Below the pieces are notes generated by a model. That model was given only the letters and a program-made list of their open reading frames with translations. It made no database searches and was not told the origin of the DNA. The position numbers and the translations under genes were made by a program. This document shows positions 1 through 5,487 of a stretch of DNA of 12,358 nucleotides, one piece after another. Location of the stretch: assembly GCA_003517285.1 (NCBI GenBank), contig DPAW01000146.1, forward strand, positions 2,967 through 15,324, read 5' to 3'. Numbering within the stretch: the first letter of the stretch is position 1; each line of letters opens with the position of its first letter. This DNA is from Verrucomicrobiales bacterium. GTDB taxonomy: Bacteria > Verrucomicrobiota > Verrucomicrobiia > Limisphaerales > UBA1100.

Positions 1-420
1 ATCTACGATGACTTCGGCCGTTTCCGAACCGAGGAAAGCCTGGAGCACCCGGAAAACCTACTTAAGGAGGCCAAGCGGGGTGAGGTTAACGAATTTGGCG
101 CCTCGCTCGCAGTTTACAAGACATTGCCCGTTGATCCACGTGGCGTGCTCAAAGGGACGGGTAACCCGAAACTGGACGGCAACGTCGAAGATGCGTTCGA
201 CTTGATCGACCGACTGGCGAAGTCTGAAAAGGTGCGGCAGTCCATTATCCGTCATGCCTTTCGCTACTTTTTGGGTCGCAATGAAACACTTTCGGACTCA
301 AAGACGTTGATTGACGCGGACAGGGCGTATGTCGATAATGAAGGCAGCTTCGATGAAGTGATCGTGTCACTGTTAACATCCGACTCATTTATTTACCGCA
401 AACGCAACTCCAGAGACTAG
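1..420 (+). CDS. DUF1592/DUF1588/DUF1585-family protein, C-terminal end (partial)
   Basis: The reading frame is open from base 1 to the TAG at 418-420 and gives 139 residues with no start in the window, so the gene is cut by the left edge. The visible part carries the DUF1585 signature of these multi-domain proteins: a Pro-Arg-Gly segment near residue 46, then a segment around residues 60-90 reading DLIDRLAKSEKVRQ, an arginine/phenylalanine stretch (RHAFRYFLGR, about residues 84-93), and a terminal segment ending LLTSDSFIYRK. Family knowledge: complete members are large exported proteins with N-terminal cytochrome-c-like (PSD/DUF1587) domains, abundant in Planctomycetota and Verrucomicrobiota, function unsettled. 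The next gene, a DUF1552 protein, starts three bases after this stop, which is the usual pairing and implies one transcript. A TTG at 124 and an ATG in another frame at 8 are not real starts, because homology-like sequence continues upstream of them. Confidence 0.88.
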   Translation: MYDDFGRFRTEESLEHPENLLKEAKRGEVNEFGASLAVYKTLPVDPRGVLKGTGNPKLDGNVEDAFDLIDRLAKSEKVRQSIIRHAFRYFLGRNETLSDSKTLIDADRAYVDNEGSFDEVIVSLLTSDSFIYRKRNSRD

Positions 421-423
421 ATT

Positions 424-1827
424 ATGTTTATTAGCCGACGAGAACTTTTGAGGAGAACGGCGTTGGGGACTGCCAGCCTCGTGCTGACCCCTTCATTTAA
501 TCACCTCATGGCCGCGCCGGCGAAAGGGCCAAGTGCTGGCCTTCACCGATTCGTATTCATCCGTAAGTCCAACGGAAACCTGCCTACGCAATTTGGACTG
601 TCCTCCTTTTCTGCGGACGAATTGAAAAAGCATAAGGAGAAGGAGTCTTTCGAGGTGGACTTGTCGAAGCATGAACTGCCCGACTGGCTGACAGGGCTGA
701 ATGATCATAAGGAGAACATGACCATCCTGCACGGCATCTCAATGTCGGTTAGCGGAGGCGGGCACTACTCCTACTCTGGTTGCATGGGCGCCTACAAAGC
801 CGGACGCAACATCCTCAGCAACATCAAGCGGGCGACCGTCGATTTCGAGTTGGCAAAGCTGTTCCCCTCTCCATTCGGTCACGTCGAAATGTCGCTGGCG
901 GTGCCTCATGGGCGCGATCACAGAACTGGGATTGTCTCCGGCTATTCCGCTCCGGCGGCAAAGCAGCGCAACTACTGTTACGCCGACCCCATGACTGCCT
1001 ATCAGGAACTGTTCAAGTCCGTCACTAATACCGATGAAGCCGCTTCTGACAGAGCTCTGCTTGACTATTTGCATGACAAGGAAAGTCGCCAACTCAAAGG
1101 GTTGGACGGTGATGAGCGCCTTAAGATCAGCGGTCAGGTCGATTCGCTCCAGTCCATCCGTGACCGCAGCGCCAAGGTTGAGTCGCTGGGTGCTAAGATT
1201 AAACAACACCTGCCGAACATTGATCCTGTCCACGCTGATGGTGGCGCCGATGCAACCCTTCCCCAGAAGCAGGCCGCCTTCACCGATGTCATCGTAGGAG
1301 CGCTCGCGGCGGGATTGACTAACGTCGTTACCTACACCATTGACGACTTGGGCACCGACATCACCTCCCTGCCTGAGAATGAGCAGAAAACGAGTATCCA
1401 CCAGATTGGGCATGGCGGCCAGATTTCTGGCGCTGCGAAAATGAGAGATGCCATCAAGACCCATCACATGAAGCAAGTCAGGACCTTGGTAACCAAGCTC
1501 AAGTCTATTCCCGAGGGCAATGGCTCGATGTTCGACAACACGACGATTATCTACATGCCCGAAACGGGTGCCGGCCACCATGGCCCGGATACGGAAGCAC
1601 CGATGGTTCTCATGACCGGCAAGAACTCGAAGCTCGACCTCGCCGGCCGCTACATTCGTTTGCCCTTCCATGGAACGGAAGGGCACAAGACCTTGAGCAA
1701 CTGGTACACTACCTTACTAAACGCCTACGGTAACCCAATCGAGCATTATGGTGACCTTGACCTCACCATGGAACGTAATCGTCTCAAGCAAACAGGAGCC
1801 ATCGACCAATTCATGAGAGCCAGTTGA
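424..1827 (+). CDS. DUF1552 domain-containing protein, Tat-exported
   Basis: A 467-residue protein of the DUF1552 family, full length for that family. The N-terminus has a twin-arginine signal: SRRELLRR at residues 4-11 matches the S-R-R-x-F-L-K pattern, followed by a hydrophobic stretch and an Ala-rich cleavage region near residues 28-33. This predicts folded export to the periplasm. Mature-protein landmarks include FIRKSNGNLP (about 45-54), an early GGGHYSYSGCM block (about 111-121), a VTYTIDDLGTD block (about 301-311), an IHQIGHGG block and, near the end, MPETGAGHHGPD followed by FHGTEGHKTLSNW. The His/Asp/Glu-rich blocks could bind metal, but that is inference. The ATG at 424 is chosen because it places the Tat motif at the very start. 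There is no strong Shine-Dalgarno, consistent with coupling to the gene ending three bases upstream. Family role is not established; members pair with DUF1592-type proteins. No terminator was recognised after the TGA. Confidence 0.93.
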   Translation: MFISRRELLRRTALGTASLVLTPSFNHLMAAPAKGPSAGLHRFVFIRKSNGNLPTQFGLSSFSADELKKHKEKESFEVDLSKHELPDWLTGLNDHKENMTILHGISMSVSGGGHYSYSGCMGAYKAGRNILSNIKRATVDFELAKLFPSPFGHVEMSLAVPHGRDHRTGIVSGYSAPAAKQRNYCYADPMTAYQELFKSVTNTDEAASDRALLDYLHDKESRQLKGLDGDERLKISGQVDSLQSIRDRSAKVESLGAKIKQHLPNIDPVHADGGADATLPQKQAAFTDVIVGALAAGLTNVVTYTIDDLGTDITSLPENEQKTSIHQIGHGGQISGAAKMRDAIKTHHMKQVRTLVTKLKSIPEGNGSMFDNTTIIYMPETGAGHHGPDTEAPMVLMTGKNSKLDLAGRYIRLPFHGTEGHKTLSNWYTTLLNAYGNPIEHYGDLDLTMERNRLKQTGAIDQFMRAS

Positions 1828-1863
1828 ATCGGCTCGGTACTGGCTATAATCGATAAACCTTAA

Positions 1864-1944
1864 CTGAACGATCCCAAAGTCCCTAAAGAGGCCGTAGTTG
1901 AATTAAAGAAGTCGCTGCCGAATTGTCTGATCAGTAGCCCTTAA
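1864..1944 (+). pseudogene. C-terminal scrap of a leucine-rich-repeat-type protein
   Basis: The frame from 1864 to the TAA at 1942-1944 reads LNDPKVPKEAVVELKKSLPN followed by CLISSP and stop. This closely resembles the C-terminal end of the LRR-type proteins common in Verrucomicrobiota and Planctomycetota, whose last repeat commonly runs T-K-V-T-x-x-x-V-x-x-L-x-K-A-L-P-N-C-x-I. The same frame is closed by a TAA at 1861-1863, no start codon is available, and the adjacent frame upstream shows an I-N-L-N piece that could be the preceding half-repeat. The fragment is therefore a relic, probably with a frameshift at its left end, rather than a functional gene. It occupies the first half of the 192-base gap between the DUF1552 gene and the DUF1853 gene. 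The remainder of the gap (1945-2019) shows only a short Leu-rich frame without a start. Confidence 0.55.
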
Positions 1945-2019
1945 TCCAACTCGTAAACTCCTTGAGAGCCTTGGCGAAACTTCAAAAGGGTTTGGGCGGC
2001 TGAGGGCGTTAAGAGTGAA

Positions 2020-2931
2020 CTACCCATTCGGCCATTGAGGGGAAACTATGAAGCCTCTTAGTGTTTCCAGATAACCTGAGGTACACGGACAAACCTGAGC
2101 TACCAAAAGCGGACTTTCTTTTGTGTTAAAATGTAATTTGAGTAATTCTGTGAATTTTTTGCGAGGAAGAAGTCCATCACTTGAGAGTCTTAGCGTTGGA
2201 GCTAGCCAGTAGGGTTTGGTTAACACAGTCCATAATGTGGCTTCAGTTTCTTTAGGGAGTTCCTCTTTACCATGACGTATCCAGAATCCTTTAAGGTGTT
2301 TTGAATTGAGGCTCGAAAAGCAATTGCTATTCGTCTCATAAGGTTTGCTATAAAAGAGCCATCCCTTAAAAAACGCTTGTCGGCGGATCGAATCAATTCC
2401 ATTAAGGGCACCCAGTTCGTGGTTTAGATTTTCCCGCGTGCTGCGGGGTAACTGAATATTTAATAATCGTGCCTTTTTTAATGCTAGGTTGTCGGTAGCA
2501 TTAGGGCCTATGTATTCTTGTTCGTCGCAATCAGGCATCAGTTGAATGAAATATTTAACAGCAGTTTCCCAGTGGATAAGTTGATTGTGATGACAAAAGA
2601 GAAAATCGATCTCTCCCAGAGTTCGTTTTCCTTTATGTATCTGCAGGTTACTCGCAATGACCTCAAATTCAGTCAGGTGCTCAAGCCAATACTGTACTAG
2701 TATTTCAAAATATCGACCGACACGCTGGTTTGGAAATCGCTCCAGATAAGAGAGTAGAGGCGTAGGGTTCTTTTCTAGTTCGTAAAGTTTGTCTAAAGCC
2801 TTATCAAATAATAATTCACAATCCTCTTCGGTGAAAACAGAGTGCTGAGGCGCGTCGTCTTTTAGCATTGATGGGCTACACATGACCCAGGCCAAATCGC
2901 GGACTCGCGGATGTTTAAATGCCTCTAACAT
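2020..2931 (-). CDS. DUF1853 family protein
   Basis: A 303-residue protein on the minus strand, recognised as the DUF1853 family by its ordered blocks: HPRVRDLAWVMCSP (residues 7-20), LLSYLERFPNQRVGRYFEIL (59-78), a YWLEHL block (81-86), GKRTLGEIDFLF (101-112), HWETAVKYF (120-128), an IGPNATDNL block (141-149), and FKGWLFY and WLAPTLRL further on. Family members are about 270-330 residues, mostly proteobacterial, and have no assigned function. Conserved acidic/lysine residues (E76, D109, E122, K126) recall nuclease-fold proteins, but the spacing is not the canonical E-x-K, so this is speculation. The ATG at 2931 is preferred. An in-frame TTG at 2949 would add six residues, and a TAG stop lies just beyond it. 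Neither has a good ribosome site. The gene faces away from the DUF2237 gene and shares a roughly 120-bp divergent intergenic region. It is visibly AT-richer than the operon at the right end. Confidence 0.85.
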   Translation of the reverse strand: MLEAFKHPRVRDLAWVMCSPSMLKDDAPQHSVFTEEDCELLFDKALDKLYELEKNPTPLLSYLERFPNQRVGRYFEILVQYWLEHLTEFEVIASNLQIHKGKRTLGEIDFLFCHHNQLIHWETAVKYFIQLMPDCDEQEYIGPNATDNLALKKARLLNIQLPRSTRENLNHELGALNGIDSIRRQAFFKGWLFYSKPYETNSNCFSSLNSKHLKGFWIRHGKEELPKETEATLWTVLTKPYWLAPTLRLSSDGLLPRKKFTELLKLHFNTKESPLLVAQVCPCTSGYLETLRGFIVSPQWPNG

Positions 2932-3008
2932 TGGAATCAATACCGCCAAACTCTAAGAACCCAACCAACTAAGAAGTAACTAACCTTCCCCGTGAAACTT
3001 CCCGAGTG

Positions 3009-3037
3009 TTGGTCTTTTCAGTCGGGAATGTTATGTT
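3009..3037 (+). promoter_or_regulatory. Candidate sigma70-type promoter for the DUF2237 gene
   Basis: TTGGTC at 3009-3014 and TATGTT at 3032-3037 are separated by exactly 17 bases, in the only gap between the divergent DUF1853 and DUF2237 genes. The expected start of transcription (about 3043-3045) lies only 5-7 bases before the ATG at 3050, so the leader would be very short. This is a pattern match only. Confidence 0.4.
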
Positions 3038-3049
3038 TACCCTAAACAC

Positions 3050-3424
3050 ATGTCAGGGCCTAGTAATGTTTTGGGTGAGAAGTTAGAATTGTGCTGTTCT
3101 GACCCGATGACCGGTTTTTATCGAAATGGAATGTGTGCCACAGGTCCCGATGATCATGGCTTACACACAGTTTGCGTCAGGGTGACAGCTGTGTTTCTAG
3201 AATTTTCCAGATCGAGAGGAAATGACCTTTCAACACCCGCCCCGTACTTTGATTTCCCGGGGTTGGTAGAAGGCGACAAATGGTGCTTATGCGTCACCCG
3301 CTGGAAAGAGGCATTGGATCACGGAGTGGCACCACAGGTTTATCTAAAAGCTACTCATATTAGTGCCCTTGAGTATGTGGATTTGGAGGATTTACAATCT
3401 CATGCCGCAGAAGATGAGTCTTAG
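3050..3424 (+). CDS. DUF2237 family protein
   Basis: A 124-residue protein that matches the DUF2237 family along its whole length: NVLGEKLELCCSDPMTGFYR (residues 6-25), MCATGPDDHGLHTVC (28-42), FLEFSRSRGNDLSTP (49-63), FPGLVEGDKWCLC (69-81), RWKEAL, GVAPQVYLKATH (92-103) and a terminal ALEYVDLEDLQSHAA. Its many conserved cysteines (C15, C16, C29, C42, C79, C81) could bind a metal or form disulfides. That is inference, because the family has no established biochemical role. No signal peptide or membrane segment is seen, so it is probably cytoplasmic. The ATG at 3050 gives the family's normal N-terminus. No Shine-Dalgarno is evident, which fits the very short leader predicted from the promoter just upstream. 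It is divergent from the DUF1853 gene. Both families are more typical of Proteobacteria, which hints at joint acquisition. Confidence 0.92.
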   Translation: MSGPSNVLGEKLELCCSDPMTGFYRNGMCATGPDDHGLHTVCVRVTAVFLEFSRSRGNDLSTPAPYFDFPGLVEGDKWCLCVTRWKEALDHGVAPQVYLKATHISALEYVDLEDLQSHAAEDES

Positions 3425-3531
3425 AGCCAAAATTGCCTCACTGTGGTTTCATGACAATTGCTTATTAGGGAGGAGTAGAATTAAGGGCATGGAATGTCAT
3501 AATTCAGCAAATCCACCGACTGGTTTGGTTA

Positions 3532-3678
3532 ATGGAACGCGAATTGTGTTACCCCTATGGTGAACATAGGACCATTGAGGAGCAATTATTGCTGGATCAT
3601 ATAAGGCCAGAGCTATTTTTCACTCACTTAAATTTTGAGGGAGTGTGTCGATGGATGGTTATCGGTAGAGTCGACTAG
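3532..3678 (+). CDS. Hypothetical small protein or gene remnant
   Basis: A 48-residue frame from the ATG at 3532 to the TAG at 3676, whose composition looks protein-like: MERELCYPYGEHRTIEEQLL, then an acidic/aromatic middle and a CRWMVIGRVD end. The frame is open back to 3469 (just after a TAG), adding 21 residues that also look plausible (QQIHRLVWL). This suggests the N-terminus is missing or that the true start is unusual. Another frame downstream (3732-3800) reads LEEEEYFYALQLGYSWGLSD and could be a displaced continuation. No family is recognised and no good ribosome site precedes the ATG, although AGGGAGGAG lies at 3467-3475. It may be a decayed gene following the DUF2237 gene. The stretch 3425-3531 contains nothing else I can support. 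Confidence 0.25.
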   Translation: MERELCYPYGEHRTIEEQLLLDHIRPELFFTHLNFEGVCRWMVIGRVD

Positions 3679-3769
3679 TAGCAAAGCACCCAGAGGATAC
3701 GGACCAGCAATAATGGTGTCATGTTTACCCGCTGGAGGAAGAGGAATATTTCTACGCCTTACAATTAGG

Positions 3770-3943
3770 CTATTCTTGGGGGCTATCAGACGTCCCTTGA
3801 TTTTTTTTGCCATATTCAATCCACATAGACTTCCAAAGCTTAAGCCAAGCCTCAGAAGCATAGAGTTTTTGGGACTCAGCTCGGACTCTGCGCTTAAGTT
3901 GTTGATGTGATTCATTTGCTATCCTCTTCACCTGATAAGTCAT
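3770..3943 (-). CDS. Hypothetical small basic protein (57 aa)
   Basis: A minus-strand frame starting at the ATG at 3943 and ending with TAG at 3770-3772. The protein is charged and helical-looking (MTYQVKRIANESHQQLKRRV, then AESQKLYASEAWLKLWKSMW), without a signal peptide, and matches no family I know. An in-frame TTG at 3970 would add nine residues. An eight-base A run on the coding strand (T run at 3801-3808 on the plus strand) lies near the 3' end. A one-base slip there would replace the last dozen residues with a frame open on to about 3628. The real product could therefore be near 105 residues. No ribosome site is evident. Confidence 0.3.
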   Translation of the reverse strand: MTYQVKRIANESHQQLKRRVRAESQKLYASEAWLKLWKSMWIEYGKKNQGTSDSPQE

Positions 3944-3997
3944 ATTTGAATTTATCACATTATTACCCAAGCCACTAACCAGCGGTTTTTACATCAT

Positions 3998-4069
3998 TAA
4001 ATCATCTAAAACAAAAAGCTCTCCCGAAATGCACTTCGAGAGGGCTTTTCTCGCTAGTCTCATGACTTG
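3998..4069. repeat. 72-bp repeat, copy 1 (contains terminator hairpin)
   Basis: This stretch matches 5147-5218 over 72 aligned bases with no gaps and six differences, every one a transition. Both copies include an A-rich left side, an imperfect hairpin with loop ATGCAC, a T run, and a shared right end reading CGCTAG, one variable base, then CTCATGACTTG. Similarity stops abruptly at both ends. Copy 1 lies just upstream of the 98-aa hypothetical gene at 4143. Confidence 0.9.
4012..4049. terminator. Bidirectional rho-independent terminator in repeat copy 1
   Basis: The stem GCTCTCCCGAA (4018-4028) pairs with TTCGAGAGGGC (4035-4045) around the six-base loop ATGCAC, with one G-U pair and one mismatch. 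It is preceded by an A run and followed by TTTT. Read on the minus strand the tail is TTTTTGTTTT, which is the better U tract, so minus-strand transcripts (possibly from the HTH gene at 4582-4863) may end here. Confidence 0.7.
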
Positions 4070-4128
4070 GCTGTGCATTGCGTTGGGACGCGCTTGTGAG
4101 GATGGTGGTTTTTTCAGATTGCGTGCGG

Positions 4129-4134
4129 TACAAT
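4129..4134 (+). promoter_or_regulatory. Candidate -10 box for the gene at 4143
   Basis: TACAAT at 4129-4134 lies eight bases before the ATG at 4143, so a transcript from it would be leaderless or nearly so. No convincing -35 hexamer is found 16-18 bases upstream. A similar box (TATAGT, 5002-5007) sits at a similar distance before the related small gene at 5017. Confidence 0.3.
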
Positions 4135-4142
4135 GACGTCCT

Positions 4143-4439
4143 ATGGATGACCAGCGTAGATTCGAGTACTGTTTTGATCTGGTGAAAGTAGATCAAGGTG
4201 TATATTTCGTGGAGTCCAATCAGGACAGTAACTTAAATGGAAAACTAATTGCTCAGGATGGGGATGGAGACTGGACAATCGACTGCGACTGGCGAATGGA
4301 AAATGGTTATAGGTTGGTACAGCTTTCTCCGCACATTGGTTCCGAAGCGTTATATATTGCCATTTGGGAGCGCCCTGTTGGTCAATCCCGTCAATGCCCT
4401 CCTGGTTGTGAGCCGCGACGAATACGTCACGACGCTTGA
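4143..4439 (+). CDS. Hypothetical acidic protein (98 aa)
   Basis: A 98-residue protein of no recognised family. The N-terminal block QRRFEYCFD (residues 4-12), a short hydrophobic GVYFVE segment (about 19-24), an Asp-rich middle with WTIDCDW (about 44-50), and YIAIWERP (about 71-78) look like an authentic small globular domain. The last 20 residues (Pro/Arg/Cys-rich, two Cys) look less natural and may reflect a read-through end. There is no signal peptide or membrane helix. The N-terminus resembles that of the 48-aa frame at 5017 (MTKQRFEHAFD), and the DNA around the two starts is also alike, so the two may be paralogues. There is no Shine-Dalgarno; the TACAAT box just upstream suggests near-leaderless expression. 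The following 140 bases to 4581 show nothing I can support. Confidence 0.45.
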   Translation: MDDQRRFEYCFDLVKVDQGVYFVESNQDSNLNGKLIAQDGDGDWTIDCDWRMENGYRLVQLSPHIGSEALYIAIWERPVGQSRQCPPGCEPRRIRHDA

Positions 4440-4581
4440 GTTTACTCGAAGGATATATTTACGACCAAATAGGAGTACACACTGAGTATTCTCTGTGCAA
4501 TATTCCTTTAACCCTAACAATCCTGCCGTCGGCGTATCCACTCACGGCGTTAATTCTTTTATATTCATGAACGTCCAGCCA

Positions 4582-4863
4582 TCAAATATCACAGGTAATG
4601 TGATAGTGCGTAACTGACATCACATGTTGGCCTGTATTAATGCGAAATTGTCGCTTCTCCGCCTTACCAACTTCAACAAGCTTCAACACCTTCTTGTAAG
4701 TCCACGTCTTACTATAGCCGGCAGCCTTAGAAATCTGGCGGACCGTCATCCAGCCTTCAGGCACTTCTTCAGGCTTAACAATTATTTCACTGCCTGGCGC
4801 CCCGATCGATCCGCTTTCTGGATCGTTATTCGCCTTCCATTCGTTCTCTTTTTGATTGGCCAT
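4582..4863 (-). CDS. Small helix-turn-helix DNA-binding protein
   Basis: A 93-residue minus-strand protein with a disordered polar N-terminus (residues 1-33) and a winged-helix-like DNA-binding segment: EGWMTVRQISKAAGYSKTW (about 36-54) followed by a second helix and KAEKRQFRI (about 68-75). The order helix, turn with Ala-Gly-Tyr-Ser, recognition helix (TWTYKKVLKLV), then a basic beta-wing is typical of short phage- or plasmid-type regulators with replacement-HTH or MarR-like folds. The exact family is not recognised. The ATG at 4863 is preferred, with a weak purine-rich GAAGAG about eight bases upstream. An ATG at 4893 would add an Arg-rich decapeptide. The gene stands alone on its strand in the sparsely coding accessory stretch and might regulate the neighbouring small genes, but no operator could be assigned. 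The 150 bases upstream (4864-5016) show no other gene. Confidence 0.6.
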   Translation of the reverse strand: MANQKENEWKANNDPESGSIGAPGSEIIVKPEEVPEGWMTVRQISKAAGYSKTWTYKKVLKLVEVGKAEKRQFRINTGQHVMSVTHYHITCDI

Positions 4864-5001
4864 AAAATTGGCTCTTCGCCTGTGTCTAAGCATATGTGAT
4901 GTTCGGAATACTGACCAGCACTCGACGCAGTCACTTTACTTTGAACGGCTGCATTATTTCCGAAATTTTAACAGCCTGCGGCGTTTTCAAAGAGAGACCG
5001 G

Positions 5002-5007
5002 TATAGT
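5002..5007 (+). promoter_or_regulatory. Candidate -10 box for the small gene at 5017
   Basis: TATAGT at 5002-5007 ends nine bases before the ATG at 5017. The flanks (CGG before the box and a GTCC just before the start) match those of the TACAAT box that precedes the gene at 4143. No good -35 hexamer is seen. Confidence 0.3.
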
Positions 5008-5016
5008 AAATGTCCG

Positions 5017-5163
5017 ATGACTAAACAGAGATTTGAACACGCTTTTGATGCCTACCTTAGGTTTGATGGCTGTAAATTTATTTGGCCCCATACATCGACT
5101 AGTTCATTGAGTTTTGGTTGCAGTTGGTACTCATACCCATCCAAAGTAAATCGTCTAAAATAA
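5017..5163 (+). CDS. Hypothetical small protein (48 aa), paralogue-like fragment
   Basis: The frame from the ATG at 5017 to the TAA at 5161-5163 begins MTKQRFEHAFDAYLRFDGCK and ends with a Trp/Tyr/Ser-rich stretch. The first 25 residues align with the start of the 98-aa protein at 4143: shared Q, R-F-E, F-D, D, G and F positions, with the upstream promoter-like sequence also alike. It may be a shortened relative. The stop codon lies inside the A-rich left edge of repeat copy 2, and the hairpin begins four bases later, so the coding frame and terminator form one compact unit. It is short, has no ribosome site, and could be a degraded copy rather than an active gene. Confidence 0.35.
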   Translation: MTKQRFEHAFDAYLRFDGCKFIWPHTSTSSLSFGCSWYSYPSKVNRLK

Positions 5164-5218
5164 AAAGCCCTCCCGAAATGCACTCCGAGAGGGCTTTTCC
5201 CGCTAGCCTCATGACTTG
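5147..5218. repeat. 72-bp repeat, copy 2 (contains terminator hairpin)
   Basis: Second copy of the repeat at 3998-4069, in direct orientation and about 1.15 kb away, with 66 of 72 bases identical. It overlaps the last codons of the 48-aa frame at 5017. Just beyond its right end, GCTAAC (5218-5223) and GTTAGC (5234-5239) form a short inverted pair that is not shared with copy 1. Confidence 0.9.
5162..5198. terminator. Bidirectional rho-independent terminator in repeat copy 2
   Basis: GCCCTCCCGAA (5167-5177) pairs with TCCGAGAGGGC (5184-5194) around the loop ATGCAC, with two mismatches, then TTTT at 5195-5198. The opposite strand offers TTTTTATTTT after the same hairpin. On the plus strand it follows the stop codon of the 48-aa frame by four bases. 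Confidence 0.7.
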
Positions 5219-5341
5219 CTAACAGTTGACTGCGTTAGCCCTTTTCTTAATCGCACATCAAATTCCAAACGCCAAATAAACCACATTTAGTATTGTTGGT
5301 GTTTCGTTAAGATGAAAACGCTTTTGCAAAAAAATGATTAG

Positions 5342-5347
5342 TATAAT
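5342..5347 (+). promoter_or_regulatory. Perfect -10 box (TATAAT) of a short transcription unit
   Basis: An exact TATAAT in a very AT-rich stretch, predicting a transcription start near 5354-5355. No convincing -35 hexamer sits 15-18 bases upstream (the region reads CGCTTTTGC). The Fur-like operator begins 13 bases downstream, so a bound repressor would overlap the initially transcribed region. The preceding stretch 5219-5341 contains no gene. Confidence 0.5.
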
Positions 5348-5360
5348 TAACTATTGAGCT

Positions 5361-5375
5361 TGATCATGATTATCA
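5361..5375. promoter_or_regulatory. Fur-box candidate (7-1-7 inverted repeat)
   Basis: TGATCATGATTATCA matches the Fur 7-1-7 consensus TGATAATNATTATCA at 13 of the 14 specified positions. It also overlaps a perfect 15-base palindrome, TCATGATTATCATGA (5364-5378), giving extended dyad symmetry. Against the 19-bp Fur box the segment 5362-5380 matches 14 of 19. It lies at about +7 to +21 relative to the TATAAT at 5342. Fur family: with Fe2+, the dimer binds such sites and blocks transcription. Confidence 0.6.
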
Positions 5376-5458
5376 TGAAATCGTTTCGGTTCCCCCAATT
5401 GGAATTCCATGGTCAACTAGAATCAACGGAAGGGTTTGCCTATGTAAAATACTCATAA
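5366..5458 (+). CDS. Possible Fur-regulated micro-protein (30 aa)
   Basis: The ATG at 5366 lies inside the Fur-like operator, and a second in-frame ATG is at 5375. The peptide begins MIIMKSFRFPQLEFHGQLES and ends with TEGFAYVKYS at the TAA at 5456. It is followed 29 bases later by the terminator, as expected for a tiny monocistronic gene. A GAG seven bases before the first ATG is a weak ribosome site. There is no membrane helix and no known family. It may be fortuitous within a non-coding RNA. Confidence 0.25.
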   Translation: MIIMKSFRFPQLEFHGQLESTEGFAYVKYS

Positions 5459-5487
5459 TTGGTCTAATGAATCATAAGGTGATAAAG

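Noticed and set aside
739..1686. A 315-codon open frame antisense to the DUF1552 gene
   Set aside because: No recognisable domain or ribosome site, and it lies entirely opposite a conserved gene. This is a common artefact of codon bias.
1823..1850. TATAAT at 1845-1850 with TTGAAT 15 bases upstream, looking like a promoter
   Set aside because: The spacing is short, it overlaps the end of the DUF1552 gene, and only a decayed LRR scrap lies downstream, so there is no gene for it to serve.
3489..3563. 24-codon frame from the ATG at 3489 after AGGGAGGAG
   Set aside because: Ribosome-site spacing of about 13 bases is too long, and the overlapping frame has better protein-like composition.
5218..5239. 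GCTAAC...GTTAGC inverted pair beside repeat copy 2, resembling integron attC arms
   Set aside because: The arms do not fit RYYYAAC/GTTRRRY, copy 1 has no equivalent, and no integrase is present in the window.
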